This document shows, piece by piece, positions 17,544 through 26,331 of a stretch of DNA of 64,000 bases. The translations under genes were made by a program, and so were the position numbers. Below the pieces are notes generated by a model. It had not been told where the DNA came from and ran no database searches. It saw only the letters and a list, made by a program, of their open reading frames with translations. The stretch is from Bradyrhizobium diazoefficiens (lineage in GTDB: Bacteria > Pseudomonadota > Alphaproteobacteria > Rhizobiales > Xanthobacteraceae): contig NZ_CP067041.1 of NCBI RefSeq assembly GCF_016599855.1, forward strand, positions 3,348,001 to 3,412,000, written 5' to 3'. The stretch's first letter is position 1. Every line of letters starts with the position of its first letter.

Positions 17544-17559
17544 CCGCCGATTTCGGCGG
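17544..17559. other. Short GC-rich hairpin
   Basis: CCGCCGA and TCGGCGG arms around two T residues. It lies between the DUF2934 gene and the leftward gene ending at 17598, and could serve as a transcription end signal, though no T-run follows. Confidence 0.35.
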
Positions 17560-17597
17560 CGGCAGTGACATGTGTATCGATGATGAACGCTTGGTGG

Positions 17598-17873
17598 TCA
17601 ACGTTTGGGGAGTGACGCCATTACCTCGCCCGCGTCTCCGTCCTCGAGGCAAGGCGTGACGGTCAACGGGAGCAGGTCAGACCATTGCGCGAGCCAACGA
17701 TACATGGCTTTTGGATCACTCGATTCAGAGATCGCAAATCCCTGTCCATTCATGCCATGCCAACGACCCAGCATCTTGACGCCCTCGGGTGGCGCGCCAC
17801 CGGTCTCCAGAAAGCGGGCGACGGCTGCATTGAAGGTGCCTTGGGGTACGCTCCAGGTGGTTATGAATTTCAT
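17598..17873 (-). CDS. DUF3303 family small protein
   Basis: 91 aa, starting MKFITTWSVP and containing MLGRWHGMNGQGFAI and a C-terminal LTVTPCLEDG. This looks like the DUF3303 group of dimeric ferredoxin-like (Dabb-type) proteins found in rhizobia. No signal peptide or membrane segment. Function unknown; such folds often bind small molecules. Start ATG fits the usual N-terminus of the family. Confidence 0.7.
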   Translation of the reverse strand: MKFITTWSVPQGTFNAAVARFLETGGAPPEGVKMLGRWHGMNGQGFAISESSDPKAMYRWLAQWSDLLPLTVTPCLEDGDAGEVMASLPKR

Positions 17874-18148
17874 GCGATTCTCCCATCACTAGAATTATCG
17901 GATGAAGGTCGCGGCTGTGCCGCATACGCAGGATAGCGCCGGCGTCTCGAATAACAACGGCGAATGAACAGGTGCGTCGGTTTGATCCAACGCGCCGTCC
18001 TCGGGCACGGCCGCGATCCTTCCGGCGCACGGCAATCGCATTTGAAATATTCACAGCAGGTCGTGGAAGCTTTGGCACCGAAAGCGCGGACGTCATATGC
18101 GGTTGCCTTGCCTTCCGGCGCAGAGCGGACCTGCAAACCGTAAGACGG
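17874..18148. other. Intergenic stretch without a supported gene
   Basis: 275 bases. Several open frames cross it on both strands but have shadow-like composition (Arg/Pro/Ser-rich) and no ribosome sites. I see no strong inverted repeat. Confidence 0.45.
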
Positions 18149-18574
18149 CTATTTGCCGTCGTTCCAGATGTCGGTGGCGAGCTTCCAGTCGTCTCCGACT
18201 TTCTCCCACACAACGACATATTTGCCAGTCACCTCCTGCGGTGCCGATCCCTTGGTCTTCAGGACGAACGTGCCGATCTCGCGTGCCGCGGAAGAGCCAA
18301 GGGGTTTGACATCCACCGTTGTGAGCTTCGGATCGGTCACTTGTTCAGCCATACCTTTCCACATTGCCTCGATGGCTGTTCGGCCCTTCACCATCGCGGA
18401 GCCGGGCGGGAATGCGATCGCATCGGCGCTGTAGAGGGACGCAATCCCTGAAAAATCGCCCTTGTTGAACAGTTCGATCCATTTCGCATTGTTCGCGTCA
18501 ATCTCGGCCTTCTGGGCCAAAGCCGGAGCGCTCAACGAGATCACGATTGTCATCACCGATGCTATGTTGCGCAT
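18149..18574 (-). CDS. Exported SnoaL/DUF4440-like (SgcJ/EcaC family) protein
   Basis: 141 aa. The signal peptide MRNIASVMTIVISLSAPALA is followed by Gln. The mature part is an NTF2-like cone (IELFNKGDFSGIASLYSADA near residues 33-52, VVVWEKVGDDWKLATDIWN at the end). This fold binds small hydrophobic ligands and is used by many isomerases and accessory proteins. Start selected by GGAG six bases before the ATG at 18574. No biochemical role can be read. Confidence 0.8.
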   Translation of the reverse strand: MRNIASVMTIVISLSAPALAQKAEIDANNAKWIELFNKGDFSGIASLYSADAIAFPPGSAMVKGRTAIEAMWKGMAEQVTDPKLTTVDVKPLGSSAAREIGTFVLKTKGSAPQEVTGKYVVVWEKVGDDWKLATDIWNDGK

Positions 18575-18907
18575 GATCATCTCCAGATCCAATGTACGAT
18601 GCGGATGCAGGGAAGTCGTCTGTCTCGAAGTGGGTGCGTTGAATGACGCATCCCAGACCGGGTCAGGCGCAACAGCAATTCCGGGGAACTACCGTCAGCA
18701 TCATTGACGAGCTGTGGAGATTGCAAGCGGGCGCAATGCGCAAAAGCGGCAGCAAATTTGACGCCGGACGACATCGCCGGTAGCGGAAATGTCGTCGGGC
18801 AAAATACTCTGTCAATCCCTTCGTGCAAAAGGATTCCCGTTTACATAATTTCGGAAATAGCGCATGTTGTGCGCACCCCGCCCGCCACGAGGGCGCGTAG
18901 CCCCGAT
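18575..18907. other. Intergenic stretch, no gene supported
   Basis: 333 bases between the exported NTF2-like gene and the porin remnant. An open frame continuing into the remnant exists but its upstream part has no porin similarity, so I treat it as debris of the broken gene. Confidence 0.45.
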
Positions 18908-19132
18908 CTAGATACCCGGCTTTTCAGCGGCATCCAGAGCCCGGTGCGCAGCGGCGAGGCCCTTCTCGAAATCATCTATGAGGCCCACATCAGGCCAGGC
19001 TGGCTGATCGCACCTTATTTTCAATATGTGGTCCGCACCTCCGACGGCATCCCGAATCCCAACGATCCGGCCGGCGTGGCGCGGATCGGTGACGCCGCGG
19101 TGTTTGGCGTCAGCATCACGATCAGGTACTAG
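18908..19132 (+). pseudogene. Truncated OprB porin, C-terminal strands only
   Basis: The frame reads SPVRSGEALLEIIYEAHI, then PGWLIAPYFQYVVRTS, then DAAVFGVSITIRY and stop. This matches, strand for strand, the last part of the OprB at 15025-16488 (FEALLTAVYQHQIRDGWTLQ ... VVLGLRTTLKF). About 70 codons remain of a gene that should have more than 400. There is no signal peptide upstream. Its stop overlaps the stop of the convergent MFS gene by four bases. I infer a deleted porin paralogue. Confidence 0.7.
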
Positions 19133-20421
19133 GCCATAGCAGGCTTCGGTTGCGGTTTTGGCTGCCGCGATAGTGCCAGCACCATCAGCGAAGCGAACAC
19201 GCAGAGCGCGCCGGCGACGAAGAAGGCGGGCAGGTAGCTTTGCAGCAGCGTCCGCGACAGGCCCGCGCCGAACGCGGCCGTGCCGGCGCCGAGCTGGTGA
19301 CCGGCAAAAATCCAGCCGAATACCAGATTGGCGCGTTCGGGTCCGAATTTTTGCGCGGTCAGGCGGACCGTCGGCGGCACGGTCGCGATCCAGTCGAGGC
19401 CGTAGAACATCGCGAAGATCGACAGTCCATAGAACGAGAAGTCGCTGAAGGGCAGGAAGATCAGCGAAAGCCCGCGCAGGCCGTAGTACCAGAACAGCAG
19501 GAAGCGATTGTCGTAACGGTCCGACAGCCAGCCCGACATGATGGTGCCGAAGAAGTCGAAGATGCCCATCGCCGCCAGCAGGCTCGCCGCCTGCACCTGC
19601 GGGATGCCGAAATCGAGGCACATCGGAATCAGGTGCACCTGCACGAGGCCGTTGGTCGAGGCGCCACAGACGAAGAAGGTCGCAAACAGGATCCAGAACG
19701 CACTCGACTTCGAGGCATCGCGCAGCGTGCCGAGCGCAACGGCCGTGATCGAACCGTGGCTGACGGGCGCGGGCAAAGGCTCGGTGCCTTCGTCGCCGAA
19801 GGGACGCAAGCCCACATCGCTCGGCCGGTCGCGCATGATGAGCAAGACCGCCGTCGCAGAAACGCCGAGCATGATGCAGACGAAGCCGAGTGCGAGACGC
19901 CAGCCGAAGCGCTCGGTGAGGCTCGCCAGCAGCGGGAGGAATACGAGCTGCCCGGTGGCGACGCTCGCGGTCATGATGCCGATGACGAGGCCGCGCCTTG
20001 CTGCGAACCAGCGGGTTGCGATGGTGGCGCCCAGCACTAGCGCGGTCATGCCGGTGCCGATGCCGATCACCACGCCCCACAGCGCCACAAGCTGCCAGAC
20101 CTGCGTCATGCCGAGCGAGGCTACCAGCGCCGAGACGACGATAAGCTGCGCGGTCAGCGTGACGTTGCGCAGGCCGTAGCGGTTGAGGAGGGCGGCGGCG
20201 AACGGCGCCATCAGCCCGAACAGGATGAAACGGATCGAGAGCGCGGAGGAGATCTCAGCCGTGCTCCAGCCGAACTCCTTCTGAAGCGGAACGATGAACA
20301 CACCGGGCGCGCCAACCGTGCCCGCGCTGATCAGCGCGGCGAAGAAGGTCACGCCGACCATCACCCAGCCGTAATGGATGTTGCGACGGCCAAGCGCGGC
20401 CGAAAGCCAGTTGGAGATCAT
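19129..20421 (-). CDS. MFS transporter
   Basis: 430 aa with about 12 hydrophobic helices and the MFS loop WLSDRYDNR between helices 8 and 9. RYGLRN occupies the 2-3 loop. A hydrophilic loop (about residues 200-220) separates the two halves. The general sequence recalls monocarboxylate or oxalate/formate-type carriers, which would fit acid uptake near acyl-CoA genes, but the substrate is not established. Same strand as the thiolase upstream, 113 bases away. Confidence 0.85.
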   Translation of the reverse strand: MISNWLSAALGRRNIHYGWVMVGVTFFAALISAGTVGAPGVFIVPLQKEFGWSTAEISSALSIRFILFGLMAPFAAALLNRYGLRNVTLTAQLIVVSALVASLGMTQVWQLVALWGVVIGIGTGMTALVLGATIATRWFAARRGLVIGIMTASVATGQLVFLPLLASLTERFGWRLALGFVCIMLGVSATAVLLIMRDRPSDVGLRPFGDEGTEPLPAPVSHGSITAVALGTLRDASKSSAFWILFATFFVCGASTNGLVQVHLIPMCLDFGIPQVQAASLLAAMGIFDFFGTIMSGWLSDRYDNRFLLFWYYGLRGLSLIFLPFSDFSFYGLSIFAMFYGLDWIATVPPTVRLTAQKFGPERANLVFGWIFAGHQLGAGTAAFGAGLSRTLLQSYLPAFFVAGALCVFASLMVLALSRQPKPQPKPAMA

Positions 20422-20534
20422 TGCCCCTCAATCCAGGTTGGCGAGCTCAGGGAGACCCGCGTCATCGTTGCAGTCTGGCACGGAAACGGGAAGTCTGAAA
20501 TGACAGACTTCCCTTATTTTAGGACGTCGCGGGA

Positions 20535-21731
20535 CTAGTGCGCGAGACGCTCTACGGCGATCGCGGTAGCTTCACCGCCGCCGATGCAGAGCGCCGCAAC
20601 GCCGCGCTTGAGATTCTGCGCCTCAAGCGCATACAGCAGCGTCACGATCAGCCGCGCGCCAGTCGCGCCGATGGGATGGCCGAGCGCGCAGGCGCCGCCA
20701 TTGATGTTCAGCTTGTCGCGGGGGATGCCGAGATCGCGCTGCGCGGCCATTGCGACCACTGCAAAGGCCTCGTTGATCTCGAACAGATCAACGTCAACGG
20801 CGCTCCAGCCGACCTTGTCGAGCAGCTTGCGGATCGCGGGGATCGGCGCCGTGGTGAACCATTGCGGTTCCTGGCTGTGGGTGGCGTGGCCCTTGATCTC
20901 TGCGAGGACAGGCAGACCGTCGCGATCGGCCAGCGACCGCTTGGCCAGCACCAGCGCCGCGGCGCCGTCGGCGTTCGCGGAGGAGGCGGCCGGCGTGATG
21001 GTGCCGTTGGCGCGGAATGCCGGCTTCAATCCGGGAATCTTCGCGGGATCGACCTTCAGCGGATGCTCGTCATTGGCAATCACGCGCGGGCCAGCCTTTT
21101 CACTCAGTGTGATCGGCGCAATCTCGGCCTTGAACGCGCCGTTCTCGACCGCCTTGCGCGCGCGGCTCAGCGTTTCCATCGCGTAGGCGTCCTGGTCCTT
21201 GCGGGTGAACTGATAGGCCTCGGCGGTCGCCTCGCCGAAATCGCCCATGGAACGCCCGGTCTCGTAAGCATCCTCCAGCCCGTCCATCATCATGTGGTCG
21301 ATGATGCGGTCGTGGCCGGCGCGATAGCCGCCGCGCGCCTTCGCCAGGAGATACGGCGCGTTGCTCATGCTCTCCATGCCGCCGGAGACCACAATCTCGG
21401 CCGAGCCGGCGCGGATGATATCGTGCGCCAGCATGGTCGCCTTCATGCCGGACCCGCAGACCTTGTTGACGGTGGTGGCGCCGGTGGCATCCGGCAGGCC
21501 CGCGCTACGTGCCGCCTGGCGCGCCGGTGCCTGGCCCTGGCCGGCCGGCAGCACGCAGCCCATGAAGACCTCGTCCACTTTCCCGGGCGCAAGCTTGGCG
21601 CGTTCCAGCGCCGCGGTGATCACATGCGAGCCGAGCTTATGCGCGGCGAGTGGCGACAATTCGCCCATGAAGCGGCCGAGCGGGGTGCGGGCGGCGGAGA
21701 CGATGACGACGGGATCGGCGGTTTCGGCCAT
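20535..21731 (-). CDS. Acetyl-CoA C-acetyltransferase (thiolase)
   Basis: 398 aa, full-length thiolase. Cys92 in NKVCGSGMKA is the nucleophile; GHPIGATGAR carries the His, and CIGGGEATA the second Cys. It catalyses acetoacetyl-CoA or 3-ketoacyl-CoA thiolysis. It is followed on the same strand by the MFS gene and preceded by an enoyl-CoA hydratase gene, which suits a beta-oxidation unit. Its upstream region holds palindromic sequence (21747-21779) sharing a 10-mer with the TetR operators at 58542-58590. Confidence 0.93.
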   Translation of the reverse strand: MAETADPVVIVSAARTPLGRFMGELSPLAAHKLGSHVITAALERAKLAPGKVDEVFMGCVLPAGQGQAPARQAARSAGLPDATGATTVNKVCGSGMKATMLAHDIIRAGSAEIVVSGGMESMSNAPYLLAKARGGYRAGHDRIIDHMMMDGLEDAYETGRSMGDFGEATAEAYQFTRKDQDAYAMETLSRARKAVENGAFKAEIAPITLSEKAGPRVIANDEHPLKVDPAKIPGLKPAFRANGTITPAASSANADGAAALVLAKRSLADRDGLPVLAEIKGHATHSQEPQWFTTAPIPAIRKLLDKVGWSAVDVDLFEINEAFAVVAMAAQRDLGIPRDKLNINGGACALGHPIGATGARLIVTLLYALEAQNLKRGVAALCIGGGEATAIAVERLAH

Positions 21732-21746
21732 GACAAGGCTCCCTGT

Positions 21747-21779
21747 GATGATCAGTTAAATTACGATCATCATATGATG
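21747..21779. promoter_or_regulatory. Palindromic operator candidate upstream of the thiolase gene
   Basis: Contains the perfect 12-base palindrome CATCATATGATG at 21768-21779, and an inverted pair GATGAT ... ATCATC at 21747-21771. The 10-mer TTACGATCAT at 21761-21770 is also present in the SDR/TetR operator region at 58576-58585. Likely bound by a TetR-family repressor. Confidence 0.5.
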
Positions 21780-21863
21780 CGCTGCAAAAAATGCAACCGC
21801 GCCCGCCATGAGAAAATGTCGTGATTCGGATGAAAACCGGTGGTTCGAATGGAGGAAGGCTGC

Positions 21864-22634
21864 TTACCGCTTCCGGTTCACAAACGCCTGCATCAGTCGT
21901 GTCGGCTCGTCCGTCAAAAACGATTCGCCGAACACCTTCACGCTCAAATTCACCGACTCTGTCAGCGGGAGTTCCTCCCATTGCCGCAGCAGCGCCTTCT
22001 GCGATCGCAGCGCCTCGGGGCCGCATTCGAGCAGCGCGTTGACGAGGTGCTCGATCGCTGGGTCCAATCCACCCGCCGGTGCGACCTTGTCGACCAGGCC
22101 CCAGGCGAGCGCCGTCGGCGCGTCGATATTCTCCGCTGTCATCATCAGCCAGCGTGCGCGGGCCCAGCCGATCAGGCGCGGCAGCAGGGCGGCATGGATC
22201 ACCGAGGGGATGCCGACACGCACTTCCGGCATGCCGAAATGCGCATCATGCGCGGCGATGCGGAAGTCGCAGGCGGCCGCCACTTCAAGGCCGCCGCCGA
22301 GGCACCAGCCGGGCATGCGCGCGATCACGGGAGCCGGGAATTGGCGCACGGCCTCGCAGAGATCGCGCAGGCGGCTGATGAAGGCCTCGGCCGACATCTG
22401 GTCGAGCTTGGCCATCTCCTTGATGTCGGCGCCGCCGATCATGCTCTTCTCGCCCTGGCCGCGCAGCACGACGACGCGGATGCTGCGGTCGGTGGCGAGT
22501 TGCTGCAGGCCCTCGCGCATCGCGTCAGTCACGGGCGAGCCGAGGATGTTGAGCGAGCCGGCGTTGCAGATCGCGACATGAACGACACCGCGCGCATCGC
22601 GCGTCACGCCGCAGTGGTTGTTGAGCATTTCCAT
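21864..22634 (-). CDS. Enoyl-CoA hydratase/isomerase family protein
   Basis: 256 aa crotonase fold. The oxyanion-hole segments are MIGGADIKEM (residues 65-75 or so) and GWCLGGGLEVAAACD, and the downstream MPEVRVGIPS carries the position used by the catalytic Glu (Glu in MPEV). Hydrates 2-enoyl-CoA in beta-oxidation. Upstream of the thiolase gene on the same strand. The first ATG is at 22634, with a second two codons later; neither has a clear ribosome site. Confidence 0.88.
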   Translation of the reverse strand: MEMLNNHCGVTRDARGVVHVAICNAGSLNILGSPVTDAMREGLQQLATDRSIRVVVLRGQGEKSMIGGADIKEMAKLDQMSAEAFISRLRDLCEAVRQFPAPVIARMPGWCLGGGLEVAAACDFRIAAHDAHFGMPEVRVGIPSVIHAALLPRLIGWARARWLMMTAENIDAPTALAWGLVDKVAPAGGLDPAIEHLVNALLECGPEALRSQKALLRQWEELPLTESVNLSVKVFGESFLTDEPTRLMQAFVNRKR

Positions 22635-22783
22635 CGTGGGATCTCGAAGGTTTCGTGGACCTGCGCAAGGCGCGCCGGTTAGGATGACTTCCGGGCCGAA
22701 ATGCCGGACTTGTCAAGCGGGCGAGAGGGAGTCGCCAGCGCGAAGTCCGCAGCATAGTATGATAGGTAGCCGGGCAGTCGTCG

Positions 22784-22981
22784 GTGACGCTCGATCTGAA
22801 GTTGACCTTCCTGCGCCTGCTCTCGGTCCGGTCGGGCCTGATCTCGGCCGAGGGCAAAATCATCAAGCTCGGGCGCCAGACCAGCTACACTGAAGGCTTC
22901 GTCCACGACGGCAACGGGGTACTTGCAGTCCATGCAACTGCAACCTTTTCCATGATCGGTAACAATTTTATCGGGAATTAA
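22784..22981 (+). pseudogene. Remnant of a PaaI-type hotdog thioesterase (C-terminal half)
   Basis: The frame reads TLDLKLTFLR, SGLISAEGKIIKLGRQTSY, then HATATFSMIG, which are the last three strands of PaaI-like acyl-CoA thioesterases. The N-terminal half with the catalytic Asp/Gly and substrate pocket is missing: upstream, in-frame stops (TGA, TAG) occur within about 20 bases of QSSVTLDLK. It lies just before a TetR gene. I infer a degenerate thioesterase; a short functional peptide seems unlikely. Confidence 0.55.
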
Positions 22982-23040
22982 TGCGCCGTTTGGCCGATAT
23001 ACGTGTTATTAGATGATTTCCGACATCCAATGAGAGCCGC

Positions 23041-23667
23041 ATGCGCTATTCTCGGGAACACAAGCAGGAAACCCACGACCGCATCGTCAAGAAGGCGTCC
23101 GTGCGGCTGCGGGAAAAAGGCGCCCACGGCATCGGAGTCGCCGACCTCATGAAGGAGGCCGGCCTGACCCACGGCGGCTTCTACGCGCATTTCGATTCCC
23201 GCGAGGCCCTGGTGATCGAGGCCTTTGCTTACGCGATGGACCGCTCGATGGAGCATTGGCGCAAGCAGTCCGATCAAGTCGCGCCCGAGAGGCAGCTCGG
23301 ACAAATCGTCGAGACCTATCTTTCCACCTTGCACCGCGACAATCCCGGCCATGGCTGCTCGATCCCGGCGCTTGGCGCGGAGATCGCGCGCGAAAGCCCG
23401 AAGACGCGCAAGGCCTTTGCCGGCAAGCTCGACCAGATGATCGAGATGATGGCGGACTTTATCCCCGACCTGCCGCGCAAGGCCGCGCGCAAGCAGGCGA
23501 TCGCGACGCTGGCGACGATGGCCGGTACCATGCTGCTGGCGCGTGTCGCCGGCTCCAGTGAGTTGTCAGACGAGGTGCTGAAGGCGGGCAAGGACAGCGC
23601 GCTTGAGGGTGCGAAGCGTGAGCCGAAGATGACCGCTGCGAAGAAACCGCGCGAGAAGCAGAACTAG
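23041..23667 (+). CDS. TetR/AcrR-family transcriptional regulator
   Basis: 208 aa. HTH at about residues 20-60, with recognition region DLMKEAGLTHGGFYAHF. The ligand domain follows (GHGCSIPALGAEIARESP is the characteristic glycine-Cys loop of this subgroup). A Lys/Arg-rich tail ends the protein. It closely resembles the TetR at 58673-59263 in HTH and GHGC/GQGC loop, so the two may read similar operators. Placed between a thioesterase remnant and a palindromic repeat; target unknown. Confidence 0.88.
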   Translation: MRYSREHKQETHDRIVKKASVRLREKGAHGIGVADLMKEAGLTHGGFYAHFDSREALVIEAFAYAMDRSMEHWRKQSDQVAPERQLGQIVETYLSTLHRDNPGHGCSIPALGAEIARESPKTRKAFAGKLDQMIEMMADFIPDLPRKAARKQAIATLATMAGTMLLARVAGSSELSDEVLKAGKDSALEGAKREPKMTAAKKPREKQN

Positions 23668-23677
23668 GCGAGACGTC

Positions 23678-23794
23678 GTAGGGTGGGCAAAGGCGCTCTT
23701 GCGCCGTGCCCATCATCTTCCGGCGATCGCGGTCGACGTGGTGGGCATGCTTTGAGCCGCGCATTCGCGCGTCTCGTCGTTTTGCCCACCCTAC
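23678..23794. repeat. Intergenic palindromic repeat, family D (copy 2)
   Basis: GTAGGGTGGGCAAA at the left and TTTGCCCACCCTAC at the right, with GTGCCCA / GTGGGCA inner arms. Between convergent TetR and LysR genes. Confidence 0.75.
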
Positions 23795-23806
23795 AGGATC
23801 GGTGCC

Positions 23807-24715
23807 TTATCGTCCCGCAAACAACGCCCGCTCGCGCTCCACGATCTCGCCGATGTAATCCGCCACAGCTCTGATCCGCGCGAGGTCCTTGCTGTCGGCG
23901 TGCATCAGCATCCAGAACGTCCGTGTGATCGAAACCTCATCCGGCAGCACCGGGGCGAGCTGCGGATAGTCGCTCGCCATGAAATGCGGCAGCACGGCGA
24001 TGCCGAAGCCCGAGAGCGTGGCGTTGAGCTGGGCGATCAGATTGGCGCTGCGGAAACGCGCGGAAATCCGCGGCGATACCTGCGGCAGATAGTCGAGCTC
24101 CGGCGTGAACAAGAGCTCCTCGATGTAACCGACGAAGCGATGCTGCAGCAGGTCCTGCCGCGAGGCGATTTTCGGGAAGCGGTCGAGATAGGCGGGCGCG
24201 GCATAGAGCCCGAGGCGGTAGTCGAGCAGCTTGCGGCCGACGATGCGGCCTTCCTTCGGCATGGTCAGGCTGATGGCGATATCGGCCTCGCGCTTGGAGA
24301 GGCTGAACAATCGTGCCGTGGCCACAAGCTGCAAATCGAGGTCGGGATAGCGGTCGGCAAAGGGCGCGAGCCGCGGCGCCAGGAAGGCGGTGCCGAACCC
24401 GTCGGGCGCGCCGATCCGCACGGTGCCGGTCAGCCGTGCCACGGAGCCGCCGACCTGCTCCTGATTGGCGACGATGGTCGATTCCATTGCTTCTGCGCTG
24501 TCGGCGACGCGCTGGCCGGCCTCGGTGAGGAGGTAGCCGGTCTTGCGCCGGTCGAACAGTTTTGCCGACAGATGCTTTTCCAGCCGGTCGACGCGCCGGA
24601 TCACCGTGGCATGGTCGACCGCGAGCTGTTTTGCCGCAGCCGATACCGAGCCGCCCCTTACGATGGCCAGCACGAAGCGAAAGTCATCCCAGTCGATAGC
24701 GCCTTGATCCGGCAT
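23807..24715 (-). CDS. LysR-family transcriptional regulator, divergent from mmsA
   Basis: 302 aa from the ATG at 24715. The winged HTH is at residues about 8-65 (FVLAIVRGGSVSAAAKQLAV and VIRRVDRLEKHL). The substrate-binding domain follows. A longer frame starts at 24793 but the family N-terminus begins at MPDQGAIDWDD. It is divergent from mmsA with about 98 bases between starts, a common arrangement for a LysR activator and its target. The inducer may be a valine breakdown product; this is inference. Confidence 0.88.
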   Translation of the reverse strand: MPDQGAIDWDDFRFVLAIVRGGSVSAAAKQLAVDHATVIRRVDRLEKHLSAKLFDRRKTGYLLTEAGQRVADSAEAMESTIVANQEQVGGSVARLTGTVRIGAPDGFGTAFLAPRLAPFADRYPDLDLQLVATARLFSLSKREADIAISLTMPKEGRIVGRKLLDYRLGLYAAPAYLDRFPKIASRQDLLQHRFVGYIEELLFTPELDYLPQVSPRISARFRSANLIAQLNATLSGFGIAVLPHFMASDYPQLAPVLPDEVSITRTFWMLMHADSKDLARIRAVADYIGEIVERERALFAGR

Positions 24716-24813
24716 TTTCGCACATCTATGGTGCAATATCTCAGACTTGAATCCCAATAAATGCAGGTCGATAGGATTTGTCAAAGCGTTCAAGCCCTCA
24801 AGGAGATCATTCC

Positions 24814-26310
24814 ATGCGTTCAGTCGGACATTTCATCGGTGGCAAGGAAGTGAAGGGCACGTCGGGCCGGACGGCAGACGTCTTCGAGCCGATGACCGGT
24901 GACGTCCAGGCCAAGGTGGCGCTGGCGTCCAAGGCGGAGGTTCGCGCCGCCGTCGAGAACGCCCGCGCCGCGCAGCCGGAATGGGCCGCGACCAATCCGC
25001 AGCGCCGCGCCCGCGTGATGACGAAGTTCGTCGAGCTGGTGCAGCGCGACTACGACAAGCTTGCCGAGTTGCTCGCGCGTGAGCATGGCAAGACCGTTCC
25101 CGACGCCAAGGGCGACATCCAGCGCGGCCTCGAGGTCGCGGAATTCGCCTGTGGCATTCCTCATCTGATGAAGGGCGAGTACACCGAAGGCGCCGGTCCC
25201 GGCATCGACATCTATTCGCTGCGCCAGCCGCTCGGCGTCGTCGCCGGCATCACGCCGTTCAATTTCCCGGCGATGATCCCGATGTGGAAGTTTGCCCCCG
25301 CCATCGCCTGCGGCAACGCCTTCATCCTCAAGCCGTCCGAGCGCGATCCCGGCGTGCCGATGAAGCTCGCCGAGCTGATGATCGAGGCGGGCCTGCCGGC
25401 CGGCATCCTCAACGTCGTCAACGGCGACAAGGAAGCCGTCGACGCCATCCTCGACGATCCTGACATCAAGGCCGTCGGCTTCGTCGGCTCCACGCCGATC
25501 GCGCAGTACATCTATGAGCGCGCAGCCCAGACCGGCAAGCGCTGCCAATGCTTCGGCGGTGCCAAGAACCACGCCATCATCATGCCCGATGCTGACATGG
25601 ACCAGGCCGTCGACGCGCTGATCGGCGCGGGCTACGGCTCGGCCGGCGAGCGCTGCATGGCTGTCTCCGTCGCCGTTCCCGTCGGCAAAGCCACCGCGGA
25701 TCGCCTGATGGACAAGCTGATCCCGCGCGTCGAGTCGCTCAAGATCGGCACCTCGATCGATCCGTCCGCCGACTACGGTCCGCTCGTGACCCGCGAGGCG
25801 GTCGAGAAGGTCAAGAGCTATATCGATATCGGCATCAAGGAAGGCGCGACGCTCGCCGTCGACGGCCGCGGCTTCAAGATGCAGGGCTACGAGAACGGCT
25901 TCTATCTCGGCGGCTCGCTGTTCGACAACGTCACCAAGGACATGAGGATCTACAAGGAAGAGATCTTTGGCCCGGTGCTCTCGGTCGTGCGCGCGCACGA
26001 TTACAAGGAAGCGCTGGCGCTGCCGTCCGATCACGACTACGGCAACGGCGTTGCCATCTTCACCCGCGACGGCGATGCCGCGCGCGATTTCGCGGCCAAG
26101 GTGAACGTCGGCATGGTTGGCATCAATGTGCCGATCCCGGTGCCGATCGCCTATTACACCTTTGGCGGCTGGAAGAAGTCGGGCTTCGGCGATCTCAACC
26201 AGCACGGCCCGGACGCGATCCGCTTCTACACCAAGACCAAGACGGTGACCTCGCGCTGGCCGTCCGGCGTCAAGGAAGGTGCGGAGTTCTCGATCCCGAC
26301 GATGAAGTAA
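24814..26310 (+). CDS. mmsA: Methylmalonate-semialdehyde dehydrogenase (CoA-acylating)
   Basis: 498 aa aldehyde dehydrogenase family. Catalytic Cys281 in GERCMAVS; PFNFPAMIPMW near residue 150 and the C-terminal FGGWKKSGFG. The family makes propionyl-CoA or acetyl-CoA from methylmalonate or malonate semialdehyde, with NAD+ and CoA. AAGGAGATC lies eight bases upstream of the ATG at 24814, which I chose over the GTG-type start at 24778. First gene of a valine degradation operon. Confidence 0.95.
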   Translation: MRSVGHFIGGKEVKGTSGRTADVFEPMTGDVQAKVALASKAEVRAAVENARAAQPEWAATNPQRRARVMTKFVELVQRDYDKLAELLAREHGKTVPDAKGDIQRGLEVAEFACGIPHLMKGEYTEGAGPGIDIYSLRQPLGVVAGITPFNFPAMIPMWKFAPAIACGNAFILKPSERDPGVPMKLAELMIEAGLPAGILNVVNGDKEAVDAILDDPDIKAVGFVGSTPIAQYIYERAAQTGKRCQCFGGAKNHAIIMPDADMDQAVDALIGAGYGSAGERCMAVSVAVPVGKATADRLMDKLIPRVESLKIGTSIDPSADYGPLVTREAVEKVKSYIDIGIKEGATLAVDGRGFKMQGYENGFYLGGSLFDNVTKDMRIYKEEIFGPVLSVVRAHDYKEALALPSDHDYGNGVAIFTRDGDAARDFAAKVNVGMVGINVPIPVPIAYYTFGGWKKSGFGDLNQHGPDAIRFYTKTKTVTSRWPSGVKEGAEFSIPTMK

Positions 26311-26331
26311 CTCAAACAGCGCGAGCTCGAC

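Noticed and set aside
17972..18451. 159-codon forward frame across an intergenic region and the NTF2-like gene
   Set aside because: No ribosome site or recognised features, and it covers the signal-peptide-bearing gene on the other strand.
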